64,000 nt of DNA from Cytophagales bacterium WSM2-2 (GTDB lineage: Bacteria; Bacteroidota; Bacteroidia; Cytophagales; Cyclobacteriaceae): positions 3,088,001 to 3,152,000 of the forward strand of contig BNHL01000001.1 of NCBI GenBank assembly GCA_015472025.1, given 5' to 3'. Positions 9,303 to 15,375 of this stretch are shown here, one piece after another. Position numbers and translations under genes: made by a program. The notes beneath the pieces were generated by a model. It was given only the letters and a program-made list of their open reading frames with translations, made no database searches and was not told the origin of the DNA. Positions within the stretch are counted from its first letter, which is position 1. Each line of letters begins with the position of its first letter.

Positions 9303-10028
9303 TTACCTGCTCTTGTGTGCCGGAATATACCTTGGCGGACCAAGCATTAAAATACTTAGCGTGGCCTCCTTCATCCCATCTTTTGCCTGTGCAAGTTGCA
9401 GTACCGGAAACTGGTTTTCTTTTGCCCACAACTTCCACTTTTTTTCTTTCATGGAAGGATCATTCGCAAAAGCCAATTGCAATTCTTTTTTGGCAAAGCT
9501 ATTAGCTGAAATATTAAAATGGATGTGTGCGGGTATGAGGCTGCTTTCATATGGAAACGGATAGTTTTTTGGCTCTATTGTTTCGAATTCAAATTTGCCG
9601 TTCTCGTCACTGACAATATACGCGAAGAGCCTCGGATCATGCTCGCTCATAATCTTGTTGACAGAGTCGGTAGGGGCATAACACCCGCGAGCGTCTGCCT
9701 GGTAAATTTCAATAGATGCATTCGCAACCGGTTTACCATTCTTGTCGACCAACTGGCCCTTGATTCTGATTTTGATCCCACGCTCACCGGGAGAAGTCAA
9801 TTTCACCTTGCCTTTAAGAGGATTAGCGTTTAATCCTTCCCGTATCTGCGTGCGCTGCTCGTCTGTCAGTTCTTTGTAGTGGTCGGCAACAGCAAATGAC
9901 GCTTCGTAGTAACCATCTGTATTTCCGTTTTTTAGTTTTTCAACGCCCTTCAGTGCATTTTGGTAAACTTGCCCGGTAGCAAGAGTGGGAAGAGTAAGGA
10001 TAAGTAGTGCCAGTATTGATCGTAACAT
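9303..10028 (-). CDS. Secreted intradiol ring-cleavage dioxygenase-like protein
   Basis: A 241-residue protein with a Sec signal (MLRSILALLILTLPTLATGQ) and a domain of the protocatechuate 3,4-dioxygenase beta-fold at about residues 85-225. The four expected non-haem Fe(III) ligands are visible in order: Tyr117 (GCYAP), Tyr156 (NYP), His168 and His170 (AHIHF). Family members cleave catechols between the hydroxyls; exported versions exist in Bacteroidota but their substrates are mostly unknown. An N-terminal part (residues 21-80) precedes the core. It leads a minus-strand group with two lipocalin-like lipoproteins. A TAACTTTG word lies only a few bases upstream of the ATG (10033-10040), which if used would give an almost leaderless mRNA. 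Confidence 0.85.
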   Translation of the reverse strand: MLRSILALLILTLPTLATGQVYQNALKGVEKLKNGNTDGYYEASFAVADHYKELTDEQRTQIREGLNANPLKGKVKLTSPGERGIKIRIKGQLVDKNGKPVANASIEIYQADARGCYAPTDSVNKIMSEHDPRLFAYIVSDENGKFEFETIEPKNYPFPYESSLIPAHIHFNISANSFAKKELQLAFANDPSMKEKKWKLWAKENQFPVLQLAQAKDGMKEATLSILMLGPPRYIPAHKSR

Positions 10029-10242
10029 CCTGCAAAGTTAGGTAATTTCAGGATGCTGGTTTTTTCGCAAATTTTTCGCACTCCGTTCAGGCAACAACTA
10101 ATTTCCTCCCCAATCTTTCAGTACTTTATTGAAAAAGTATATCGACTTAATGTAGATTAACTTTCATCACATCCCGCCTTTCTTTCTTTGCCTTGCCTAC
10201 GGATGAAGATCCTGGCGCGCATAATTAAATCTTGGTTTTCTT

Positions 10243-10287
10243 CTCAACTCAGCAGAGGCTTTGAACAAACGACTCTGCTGAGTTGAG
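10243..10287. repeat. Perfect 15-bp inverted repeat (hairpin)
   Basis: The arms CTCAACTCAGCAGAG (10243-10257) and CTCTGCTGAGTTGAG (10273-10287) are exact reverse complements around a 15-nt loop. GGTTTT follows on the + strand, so it could act as a weak terminator or leader attenuator for rightward transcription. It sits between a leftward gene start and a rightward small gene, where no complete upstream gene needs a terminator. Confidence 0.7.
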
Positions 10288-10315
10288 GGTTTTGCAATTA
10301 AAAAATGAACTGTGT

Positions 10316-10486
10316 ATGAAGGGTCTTGCTGTTTTTGTTGCTATGCTATTCGCCAATCAACCGTTTGAAGTGAATGAAAAGGATAATTTGATGATTTCAA
10401 TTAGATCCGAATACCGTCTTCGTGACAAGACAAGTAAACTGATTTCGGAAATGAACTATGTCGTTCATGACCAGGGCAACGATTAA
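10316..10486 (+). CDS. Possible small exported peptide, unknown
   Basis: From ATG 10316 the frame encodes about 56 residues: a short hydrophobic start (MKGLAVFVAMLFANQ) that looks like a weak signal peptide, then a charged tail. It follows the perfect hairpin by 28 nt and ends 12 bp before the isochorismatase-fold gene, so it could be a leader-type gene of that unit. No family is recognised, and chance occurrence is quite possible. Confidence 0.3.
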   Translation: MKGLAVFVAMLFANQPFEVNEKDNLMISIRSEYRLRDKTSKLISEMNYVVHDQGND

Positions 10487-10498
10487 AAAAAACAGCGC

Positions 10499-11107
10499 AT
10501 GAGCATAGCTAAAAAGGACAGGCCGGCATTGCTTCTCGTGGATATCCAGAAAGGATTTGACGATGTCAAGCATTGGGGTGGACGGAGAAACAACCCCGAG
10601 GCGGAAGAAAACGCGAGCACGCTCCTGGAGCTTTGGAGGGAGACCAGCCTTCCGGTCTTTCACATTCAGCATTGTTCCACTAACCCGGTGTCGCCTTTGC
10701 ATGAAACAAACCCCGGAAATCAATTCAAAGAACTGGTAAGGCCTGCCGCCGGTGAGATTATCATTAAAAAAAATGTCAACAGTGCTTTCGTGGGGACAGA
10801 ACTCAAGGAACTACTTGATCAATTGAAAATCACCAAACTGGTAATTGTTGGTTTGACCACCGATCATTGTATCTCCACCACCACGCGCATGGCCGGGAAC
10901 CTGGGCTTTGATACTTTTCTTGTTTCTGATGCTACTGCAACGTTTGGGAAAAAAGGCGTGAATGGTCAAAGCTATAGTGCTGCACTTATCCACGACACTG
11001 CATTGGCCAGTCTGCACGAAGAATTTGCAACTGTTGTTACCACTGATTTCATCATCCAAAGCATCCAGGGAAACGTAACAGTCAACCACTTTCTCCTGAT
11101 ACCTTAA
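10499..11107 (+). CDS. Isochorismatase-family cysteine hydrolase
   Basis: A 202-residue cytoplasmic hydrolase of the isochorismatase/nicotinamidase superfamily. The catalytic triad is visible: Asp15 in LLLVDIQKGF, Lys91 in IIIKKNVNSAF and the nucleophile Cys124 in TTDHCISTT, preceded by the typical VIVGLTTDHC strand. Members hydrolyse amides or vinyl ethers, so the substrate cannot be named from sequence. It carries a strong intrinsic terminator at 11145-11174. The reading frame continues past the canonical core to a short C-terminal tail. Confidence 0.88.
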   Translation: MSIAKKDRPALLLVDIQKGFDDVKHWGGRRNNPEAEENASTLLELWRETSLPVFHIQHCSTNPVSPLHETNPGNQFKELVRPAAGEIIIKKNVNSAFVGTELKELLDQLKITKLVIVGLTTDHCISTTTRMAGNLGFDTFLVSDATATFGKKGVNGQSYSAALIHDTALASLHEEFATVVTTDFIIQSIQGNVTVNHFLLIP

Positions 11108-11144
11108 GCATTTACATTTTATACCTATACCTAAACTGTTGTTT

Positions 11145-11174
11145 GCAGAGCTCCCGTCTGGCTCTGCTTTTTTT
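11145..11174 (+). terminator. Rho-independent terminator after hydrolase gene
   Basis: Stem GCAGAGC (11145-11151) pairs with GCTCTGC (11161-11167) around a 9-nt loop, followed by seven T. It is placed 37 bp after the stop of the isochorismatase-family gene. Confidence 0.85.
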
Positions 11175-11242
11175 GTATGTTGTACTGCGGTTATCAAGGT
11201 TAGCGAAACCTACCCTTACCGTTTCAGATGCTCAATCACCAA

Positions 11243-12145
11243 CTACTTCTTCAACAGCTCAGTTTCTGAAGCGAGGTAGGCGAAAGCAGGCCAGGCGGTG
11301 GTTTGAACAATTTTGCTGTACAGTTCCTTCGCCTTTTGTTTGTCTCCATTAAAGTCATACCAATTGGCCAGTCCATACATCTTAGTCACATCCTGTATGC
11401 TCAGCTTATCAGAAGGGATGCTTTCGTCCAGCAGCTCGTTTGGTTTGATCACTCCCTTGTAAAGCATTACGCGTTTGAAGTAGGCCTGCTCCTGGTCCGT
11501 CTTGTAATCGGGTGGAATAGTTGTGAGGAGTTTAGATGCTTCACTTTTCTGATTGTTGCGCATGTAGGAATTGTACAACCAGTCGGTGGTGCCTACGATC
11601 TCTTTGCTGTCGTGAGCCTGCGCCAGGCTTTTCTCAAATGCAGCAACAGCCGGTTGATATGAACCTTTCAGAAAGTAATAGACTCCTAAATGGTATTCAA
11701 TCTGGTGTTGATACGTATCGGTCTTTTTCCCCTCGGCATCAAACTCCCATACGTCAGGCTGTGCTTTTATCAGGTCCCGTGCTTTGAGCAGATCAGCTAC
11801 AGTAAGGTCCAGCCTGCGCAATGTCAGGTAGCGATGGCCGCGATGGCGCAACAGTTTGTAAGAGGAGGGAAATTTAATCAGCCCTGCGGTGTAATTATCT
11901 ACTGCTTCTTTGTAGCGGGCTGTTGCTACGAGTTGCCTCCCAATCTCAACGTAGTCATCTTCTGAAAGATTTTTTTTGGAGTTGATTGTATTAATGATGC
12001 TGTCACTCTTGGCCAGTACTTTGGCGGAAGGAGGAGGGGAGAAAAGAGGCTTGCCCGAAAGAGAAGTTGCCTGGGCATTTGCGCCTTGCCCGTTTCCCGT
12101 ATGTGAAAGCAAAAGGAAGACTAGTATTGATAAGTTAATTTTCAT
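11243..12145 (-). CDS. Exported TPR-repeat protein
   Basis: About 300 residues starting at the ATG at 12145, which gives a clean signal peptide (MKINLSILVFLLLSHTGNGQ); an upstream in-frame Met would add 17 residues before it. The mature part holds helical repeats of TPR type: YVEIGRQLVATARYKEAVDNYTAGL, a following copy with LRHRGHRYLTLRRLDLTVADLLKA (both only partly quoted), then YHLGVYYFLKGSYQPAVAAFEKSL and a C-terminal pair. TPR proteins are scaffolds and no catalytic residues are present. It faces the hydrolase gene convergently across the terminator and has no operon partner on its 3' side. Confidence 0.78.
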   Translation of the reverse strand: MKINLSILVFLLLSHTGNGQGANAQATSLSGKPLFSPPPSAKVLAKSDSIINTINSKKNLSEDDYVEIGRQLVATARYKEAVDNYTAGLIKFPSSYKLLRHRGHRYLTLRRLDLTVADLLKARDLIKAQPDVWEFDAEGKKTDTYQHQIEYHLGVYYFLKGSYQPAVAAFEKSLAQAHDSKEIVGTTDWLYNSYMRNNQKSEASKLLTTIPPDYKTDQEQAYFKRVMLYKGVIKPNELLDESIPSDKLSIQDVTKMYGLANWYDFNGDKQKAKELYSKIVQTTAWPAFAYLASETELLKK

Positions 12146-12247
12146 GGTTGGCAGTTTGAAGAGAATGAAACTACCGAATTTGAATGATGGGTGCAAGAAA
12201 GAATCTTTGTGCGGATACGTTGTGAAGATGGCCGCGCGGGAAATAGC

Positions 12248-12697
12248 TCACGGATGTTCTTGCCTTATCTTTTTATTCAAGTCTTCAGCCGTGTTGTCAC
12301 TACGCTTGAACCTAAAGCTTCTGCCGTCAGTAAAAGAAATGGTTAGCTCATCGCTATAAGGAATGCTCAGCATAGGTGTTGAGATTTCTTTGCACAGATT
12401 CTTTTTAATAAGAATTCTTTTCTTGAAGACGTGATCTATAACGATAGAATCCCCCTGAATGAAAACATAGTGGTTAACTATAATCATCAACATTTGAAGC
12501 ACGCATGTAGTTATGAAAATAGCCAGGTAGTATGCCCAGGTGGATTTTAAAAGAGCAGTAGCTCCAAAAACAATAATCAGTGCGGCATCCAGACTCAAAT
12601 AGAATTTATCGTGAGTTTTGTTTCCTGCACCAATGCGAATTAGATCTACTGCACCCATGCCAGTTTCTTTATGGTTATTGTTACTCACTAAGATCAT
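12248..12697 (-). CDS. Small two-TM membrane protein, unknown
   Basis: A 149-residue protein with two hydrophobic helices (about residues 35-52 and 54-75), then a beta-rich cytoplasmic tail reminiscent of bacterial PH-like domains (YVFIQGDSIVIDHV ... LSIPYSDELTISFTDGRSFRFKR). It lies 103 bp upstream of the TPR gene on the same strand, so co-transcription is possible. I do not recognise a specific family. The start could be residue 1 or the Met at 14. Confidence 0.6.
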   Translation of the reverse strand: MILVSNNNHKETGMGAVDLIRIGAGNKTHDKFYLSLDAALIIVFGATALLKSTWAYYLAIFITTCVLQMLMIIVNHYVFIQGDSIVIDHVFKKRILIKKNLCKEISTPMLSIPYSDELTISFTDGRSFRFKRSDNTAEDLNKKIRQEHP

Positions 12698-12832
12698 AAA
12701 GAAATTTTAAAACTGGTTGGTCAGGCAACCATAGTCGATTTGTTGCAAATGCTTTATCGAGCTCAGCAACCATACGACCCCTCTTTGGTCGACACGGTTT
12801 TCTTGGTTTATTTTCCCTATAAACATTCAATC

Positions 12833-12852
12833 CCTGCCTACCGGCAGGCAGG
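12833..12852. repeat. Short palindromic repeat of dispersed type
   Basis: CCTGCCTACCGGCAGGCAGG has 6-bp arms (CCTGCC/GGCAGG) and only one mismatched pair inside. Sequences of this form recur in intergenic DNA of many Bacteroidota, often giving PAGRQ-like residues when translated. Only one copy is in this window. Confidence 0.5.
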
Positions 12853-12892
12853 CCTCTGGGATTGTTGTTCTCACCAAAGTAAGACCCTGGAA

Positions 12893-12907
12893 GGGTCACA
12901 TGTTTAT
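12893..12907. repeat. Small perfect hairpin
   Basis: GACCCT-GGA-AGGGTC is a 6-bp perfect stem with a 3-nt loop, 40 bp from the palindrome at 12833. The two may be parts of one decayed repeat element. No T-run follows, so it is not a standard terminator. Confidence 0.4.
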
Positions 12908-13157
12908 AGCTGTGGTTCACAATGAATTTGTTCGATCCCGGATCGTATGTTTTTCTGACAATCCCTGACGCAATTGGTTTACGTTTCGGTCAACCCCGAC
13001 TGCGCACCGAAGCAATTAATCCGGGTCAATGGCTTGGTTCATCAACTTAGTTATAGTTGCCCCCTCACTTAAATAAAGGGCCGAGCCATTTATTATAAAA
13101 CTCATTAAAGTTGGATTTTGGGCTGAAAACGTGATTTTTAGAAGCTCCTCATTCATT

Positions 13158-13368
13158 GAGGCGTACGCCTCGAGCCTCGAGGAGGCCTCCCCAACCATCG
13201 AGACGTGTGCCTCGACCTTCGGGGCAAAGCGTCTTAGCCATCAAGGCGTGCGCCTCGGGCTTCGAGGCGGACTCCTCGACCGTCAAGGCGTACGCCTCAG
13301 CCATCGAGGCGGCTCCTCGGCCGTCGAGGCGATCGACTCAGGCTGCGAGGCAACTGACTTAGTCAGTC
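13158..13368. repeat. GC-rich 21-bp tandem array of palindromic units (array A)
   Basis: Ten head-to-tail units with lengths 21,21,21,22,21,21,21,20,21,22; a decayed eleventh follows. The consensus is GAGGCGTACGCCTC plus about 7 variable bases (often GACCNTC). The 14-bp core is a perfect palindrome in unit 1 (13158-13171). Unit 2 keeps pairing with an A-T and a G-C where unit 1 has C-G and T-A, and unit 9 has A-T in the centre. Because the core is palindromic, both strands can encode an EAYAS-like heptad, but frames are broken by the 20- and 22-nt units and no good start exists. The array is markedly richer in G+C than its flanks. It lies between the 3' end of the lectin-fold gene and the 5' side of the small membrane-protein gene. 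Confidence 0.85.
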
Positions 13369-13416
13369 GGCAACCCACTCGTACTCGCCTTCTCTACACT
13401 CACGAATAACCATCAA

Positions 13417-14439
13417 CTAACAACGGATATCCATCTTCTTCGTAAAATTCTTCCGTGGCGCAGTTGTCTTCTGAAAAACCTTTTGGATCCCTTCGTTGAT
13501 ATCGAAGCACGCGTTGTCTACCCAGTTGTGAAAGGCCATTGGTGCATCGGGTATGGTGTCAGCTTCCGTCACGCGCGCTACAGACTTGCCGTCAATAAAG
13601 TATTCCACGAGTTGCGGGCTCATCACAATTTTATAGTCGTGCCAGTTTTCATCGAGGGCAGGTAATGGCACAGCAGAAATTTTATCTCCGTTTACAGTGT
13701 GTGCGAAGAATCCGTTGGTCTTATTCTTCGGGTTGCCGTCACTCTGTTGCATAAACCACGCGATCTTCATCCCGAGTATGGGCACGCCATCGGTATTCCA
13801 AAATCCCCAGCCGCGTGAGCCGCCAGTCAGGTTCTCGGCTTTGATGGTGGCTGCGAATGTCACATTGTGCGAACTCGCAAAAGGAATGTTCACGAAGAGG
13901 TCGTAAATAAAATTCTGCAACTCAATCGTGTCTGTGATCTCCTCTACCGGGTAGGGGTTGGCGATCACACATGAAGGTGTCAGCGTAGTGTAAGGACTGT
14001 CATAGATCTCTGAATTAAAATAGTGCTGGTTGTCGGCAATGGGTATCGTGTTCACCAGGTAGTTTCCATCAGGAGTATTGAACTGATGATCGCCAGCCAT
14101 ATCGATGCGCTGAAACCAAAATTCAGGAGACGGGTTGGTGATAGCATATTTTATTTTGCTTTGAAAGTAGGCGTTGCTCACATAGAAGTCCCCGATTAGC
14201 ACCAGCATATAATTAAATACAAACTGAATTTCGAGAGCGAGGTCGCCTGGCGTCACCTTCGGCAGTTTCTTCAGCAGGGCCGTCAATAGCAGCACACAGA
14301 GACGCACCACTGCCACTGCGCTCAGGCCCTCTATTTTCAGGGCGCGTACAGCTGCAATCCATTCCGTCATTTTTTTCTTGTTCATCGCTGCCAGCTCCTT
14401 TTTCAGATCAGGCATCAGCGGTACGGCTTCAATCACCAC
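13417..14439 (-). CDS. Concanavalin A-like lectin/glucanase-fold protein
   Basis: About 340 residues. The C-terminal part (roughly 170-325) looks like a jelly-roll lectin/GH16-like domain: NVTFAATIKAEN, GSRGWGFWNTDG, GMKIAWFMQQSDG, then LDENWHDYKIVMSPQLVEYFIDG and a final FHNWVDN strand. The GH16 catalytic ExDxE is not evident, so binding rather than hydrolysis is likelier. The N-terminal part is helical (a hydrophobic VVRLCVLLLTALL segment about 47-60) and is not recognised. The frame stays open upstream for about 15 codons without an ATG, up to a TAG near 14500; Met9 or Met19 may be the true start. The 5' end overlaps the shortened CPBP gene on the other strand, suggesting a rearrangement junction. 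Confidence 0.6.
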   Translation of the reverse strand: MVIEAVPLMPDLKKELAAMNKKKMTEWIAAVRALKIEGLSAVAVVRLCVLLLTALLKKLPKVTPGDLALEIQFVFNYMLVLIGDFYVSNAYFQSKIKYAITNPSPEFWFQRIDMAGDHQFNTPDGNYLVNTIPIADNQHYFNSEIYDSPYTTLTPSCVIANPYPVEEITDTIELQNFIYDLFVNIPFASSHNVTFAATIKAENLTGGSRGWGFWNTDGVPILGMKIAWFMQQSDGNPKNKTNGFFAHTVNGDKISAVPLPALDENWHDYKIVMSPQLVEYFIDGKSVARVTEADTIPDAPMAFHNWVDNACFDINEGIQKVFQKTTAPRKNFTKKMDIRC

Positions 14440-14965
14440 TTTGGCAATAGGAGCGATTAACAGTGAGAATGCAAAGTTGTTTTTCCGGTTTGGTTTGGGC
14501 TACGGCCGAGAACCGGATAACCAGGAAAATGACTGGCGGCTGACAGGCCCGATCATAGCGGGCGCATTCACCATAGGCACAATAATGTATATGTCAGTCA
14601 GCGTGGTATCGCAAGGAGGCGTGATCAATTCCTCTTTCTTAAAATTGCTGCCGCTGGTACTCTTGTTCTCATTCACCAACGCATGGACGGAAGAGATCGT
14701 GAGCCGCTTCGTTATCGTGACAGGCTTATCTGGTAAAGTGAACCCGGTGGCCATCTGCTGGATATCAGGAAGCATCTTTGGCCTGGCGCATATAGGAGGA
14801 ACACCTAATGGTGTATTTGGCGTGATCGCATCGGGTGTGATGGGAGGACTCCTCGCAAAATCAGTAATAGAAACAAAGTCGATGGGTTGGGCGCTGCTTA
14901 TCCACTTCTTACAGGATGTGGTGATCTTTGGTGCCGGGGCCATGGTGCTGGCGAAAGATTACTAG
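14378..14965 (+). CDS. CPBP family intramembrane protease, apparently 5'-truncated
   Basis: The frame encodes CPBP (CAAX protease/bacteriocin-processing) motifs: motif 1 TNAWTEEIVSRF with the Glu pair, motif 2 FGLAHIGG with His, and a late IHFLQDV. Five hydrophobic helices follow residue 55. Family members usually have one to three more TM helices before motif 1 and a Met start. Here the frame opens with a TTG and poorly hydrophobic residues overlapping the opposite gene, and the first in-frame Met lies inside TM1. The 5' end therefore seems lost or replaced near 14450-14500. Whether a working protein is made is uncertain. Confidence 0.65.
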   Translation: MFIAASSFFRSGISGTASITTLAIGAINSENAKLFFRFGLGYGREPDNQENDWRLTGPIIAGAFTIGTIMYMSVSVVSQGGVINSSFLKLLPLVLLFSFTNAWTEEIVSRFVIVTGLSGKVNPVAICWISGSIFGLAHIGGTPNGVFGVIASGVMGGLLAKSVIETKSMGWALLIHFLQDVVIFGAGAMVLAKDY

Positions 14966-15010
14966 AGAGTTCACGTTCAGCTAACATTGAATAATTAACT
15001 TCACCTCCCT

Positions 15011-15301
15011 ATGATCTATCATATCACTACCTCGCAAGACTGGGAGTCGCAAAAGGATAAGCCCGACTTTCTTCCTGCTGACTATCACAAGGAAGGATTC
15101 ATTCACTGCTGCACCAGCGAACAACTGGCCGGAGTGATGGAAAGGTATTTTAAAGGCAAAACCGGATTGGCACTGCTTCACCTGGATGAATCAAAGCTGA
15201 AAGCGGAATTGAAATTTGAAGCGAGTACCAACGATGAGGAATTTCCACACCTGTATGGCGCCATCAATCGTGAGGCGATTATTGCCGTGAAGTACATTTG
15301 A
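15011..15301 (+). CDS. DUF952 family protein
   Basis: A 96-residue protein matching the DUF952 pattern throughout: MIYHITTSQDW at the N-terminus, the FIHCCTSEQL segment, LLHLDESKL, and the terminal FPHLYGAINREAI. Members are small single-domain cytoplasmic proteins of unknown function, sometimes found as fusions. It stands alone, 45 bp after the CPBP gene. Confidence 0.88.
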   Translation: MIYHITTSQDWESQKDKPDFLPADYHKEGFIHCCTSEQLAGVMERYFKGKTGLALLHLDESKLKAELKFEASTNDEEFPHLYGAINREAIIAVKYI

Positions 15302-15322
15302 GGGCTACCACCTGCATCTTTT

Positions 15323-15356
15323 TTTGACGCCACTCACTGAAAGATGTTTATCTTTC
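15323..15356 (+). promoter_or_regulatory. Candidate Bacteroidota promoter for M13 peptidase
   Basis: TTTG at 15323-15326 and TATCTTTC at 15349-15356 fit the -33 TTTG and -7 TAnnTTTG pattern with a 22-bp spacer. The element ends 19 bp before the ATG at 15376. Confidence 0.45.
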
Positions 15357-15375
15357 ATAAACACTAAAAATTTTT

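Larger units (their letters stand above)
12698..13157. other. Intergenic region with repeat fragments, no convincing gene
   Basis: This stretch contains a short dispersed-type palindrome, a small hairpin and AT-rich sequence leading into the GC-rich 21-bp array. An open frame on the - strand (12681-12920) merely reads through the palindrome and overlaps the start of the membrane-protein gene, so it is not accepted. A second minus frame (13016-13157) is discussed with the array. Confidence 0.6.

Noticed and set aside
10033..10040. TAACTTTG on the minus strand as a promoter -7 box for the dioxygenase-like gene
   Set aside because: It matches the consensus, but lies only a few bases from the ATG with no -33 box at the right distance, so it is mentioned but not listed as a promoter.
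12681..12920. Minus-strand 79-residue open frame
   Set aside because: It reads through the CCTGCC...GGCAGG palindrome and a hairpin and overlaps the start of the membrane-protein gene; likely non-coding.
13131..13409. Plus-strand open frames (92 and 68 residues) across array A as genes
   Set aside because: They consist almost wholly of repeat translation in different frames, have no plausible start context and match no family.
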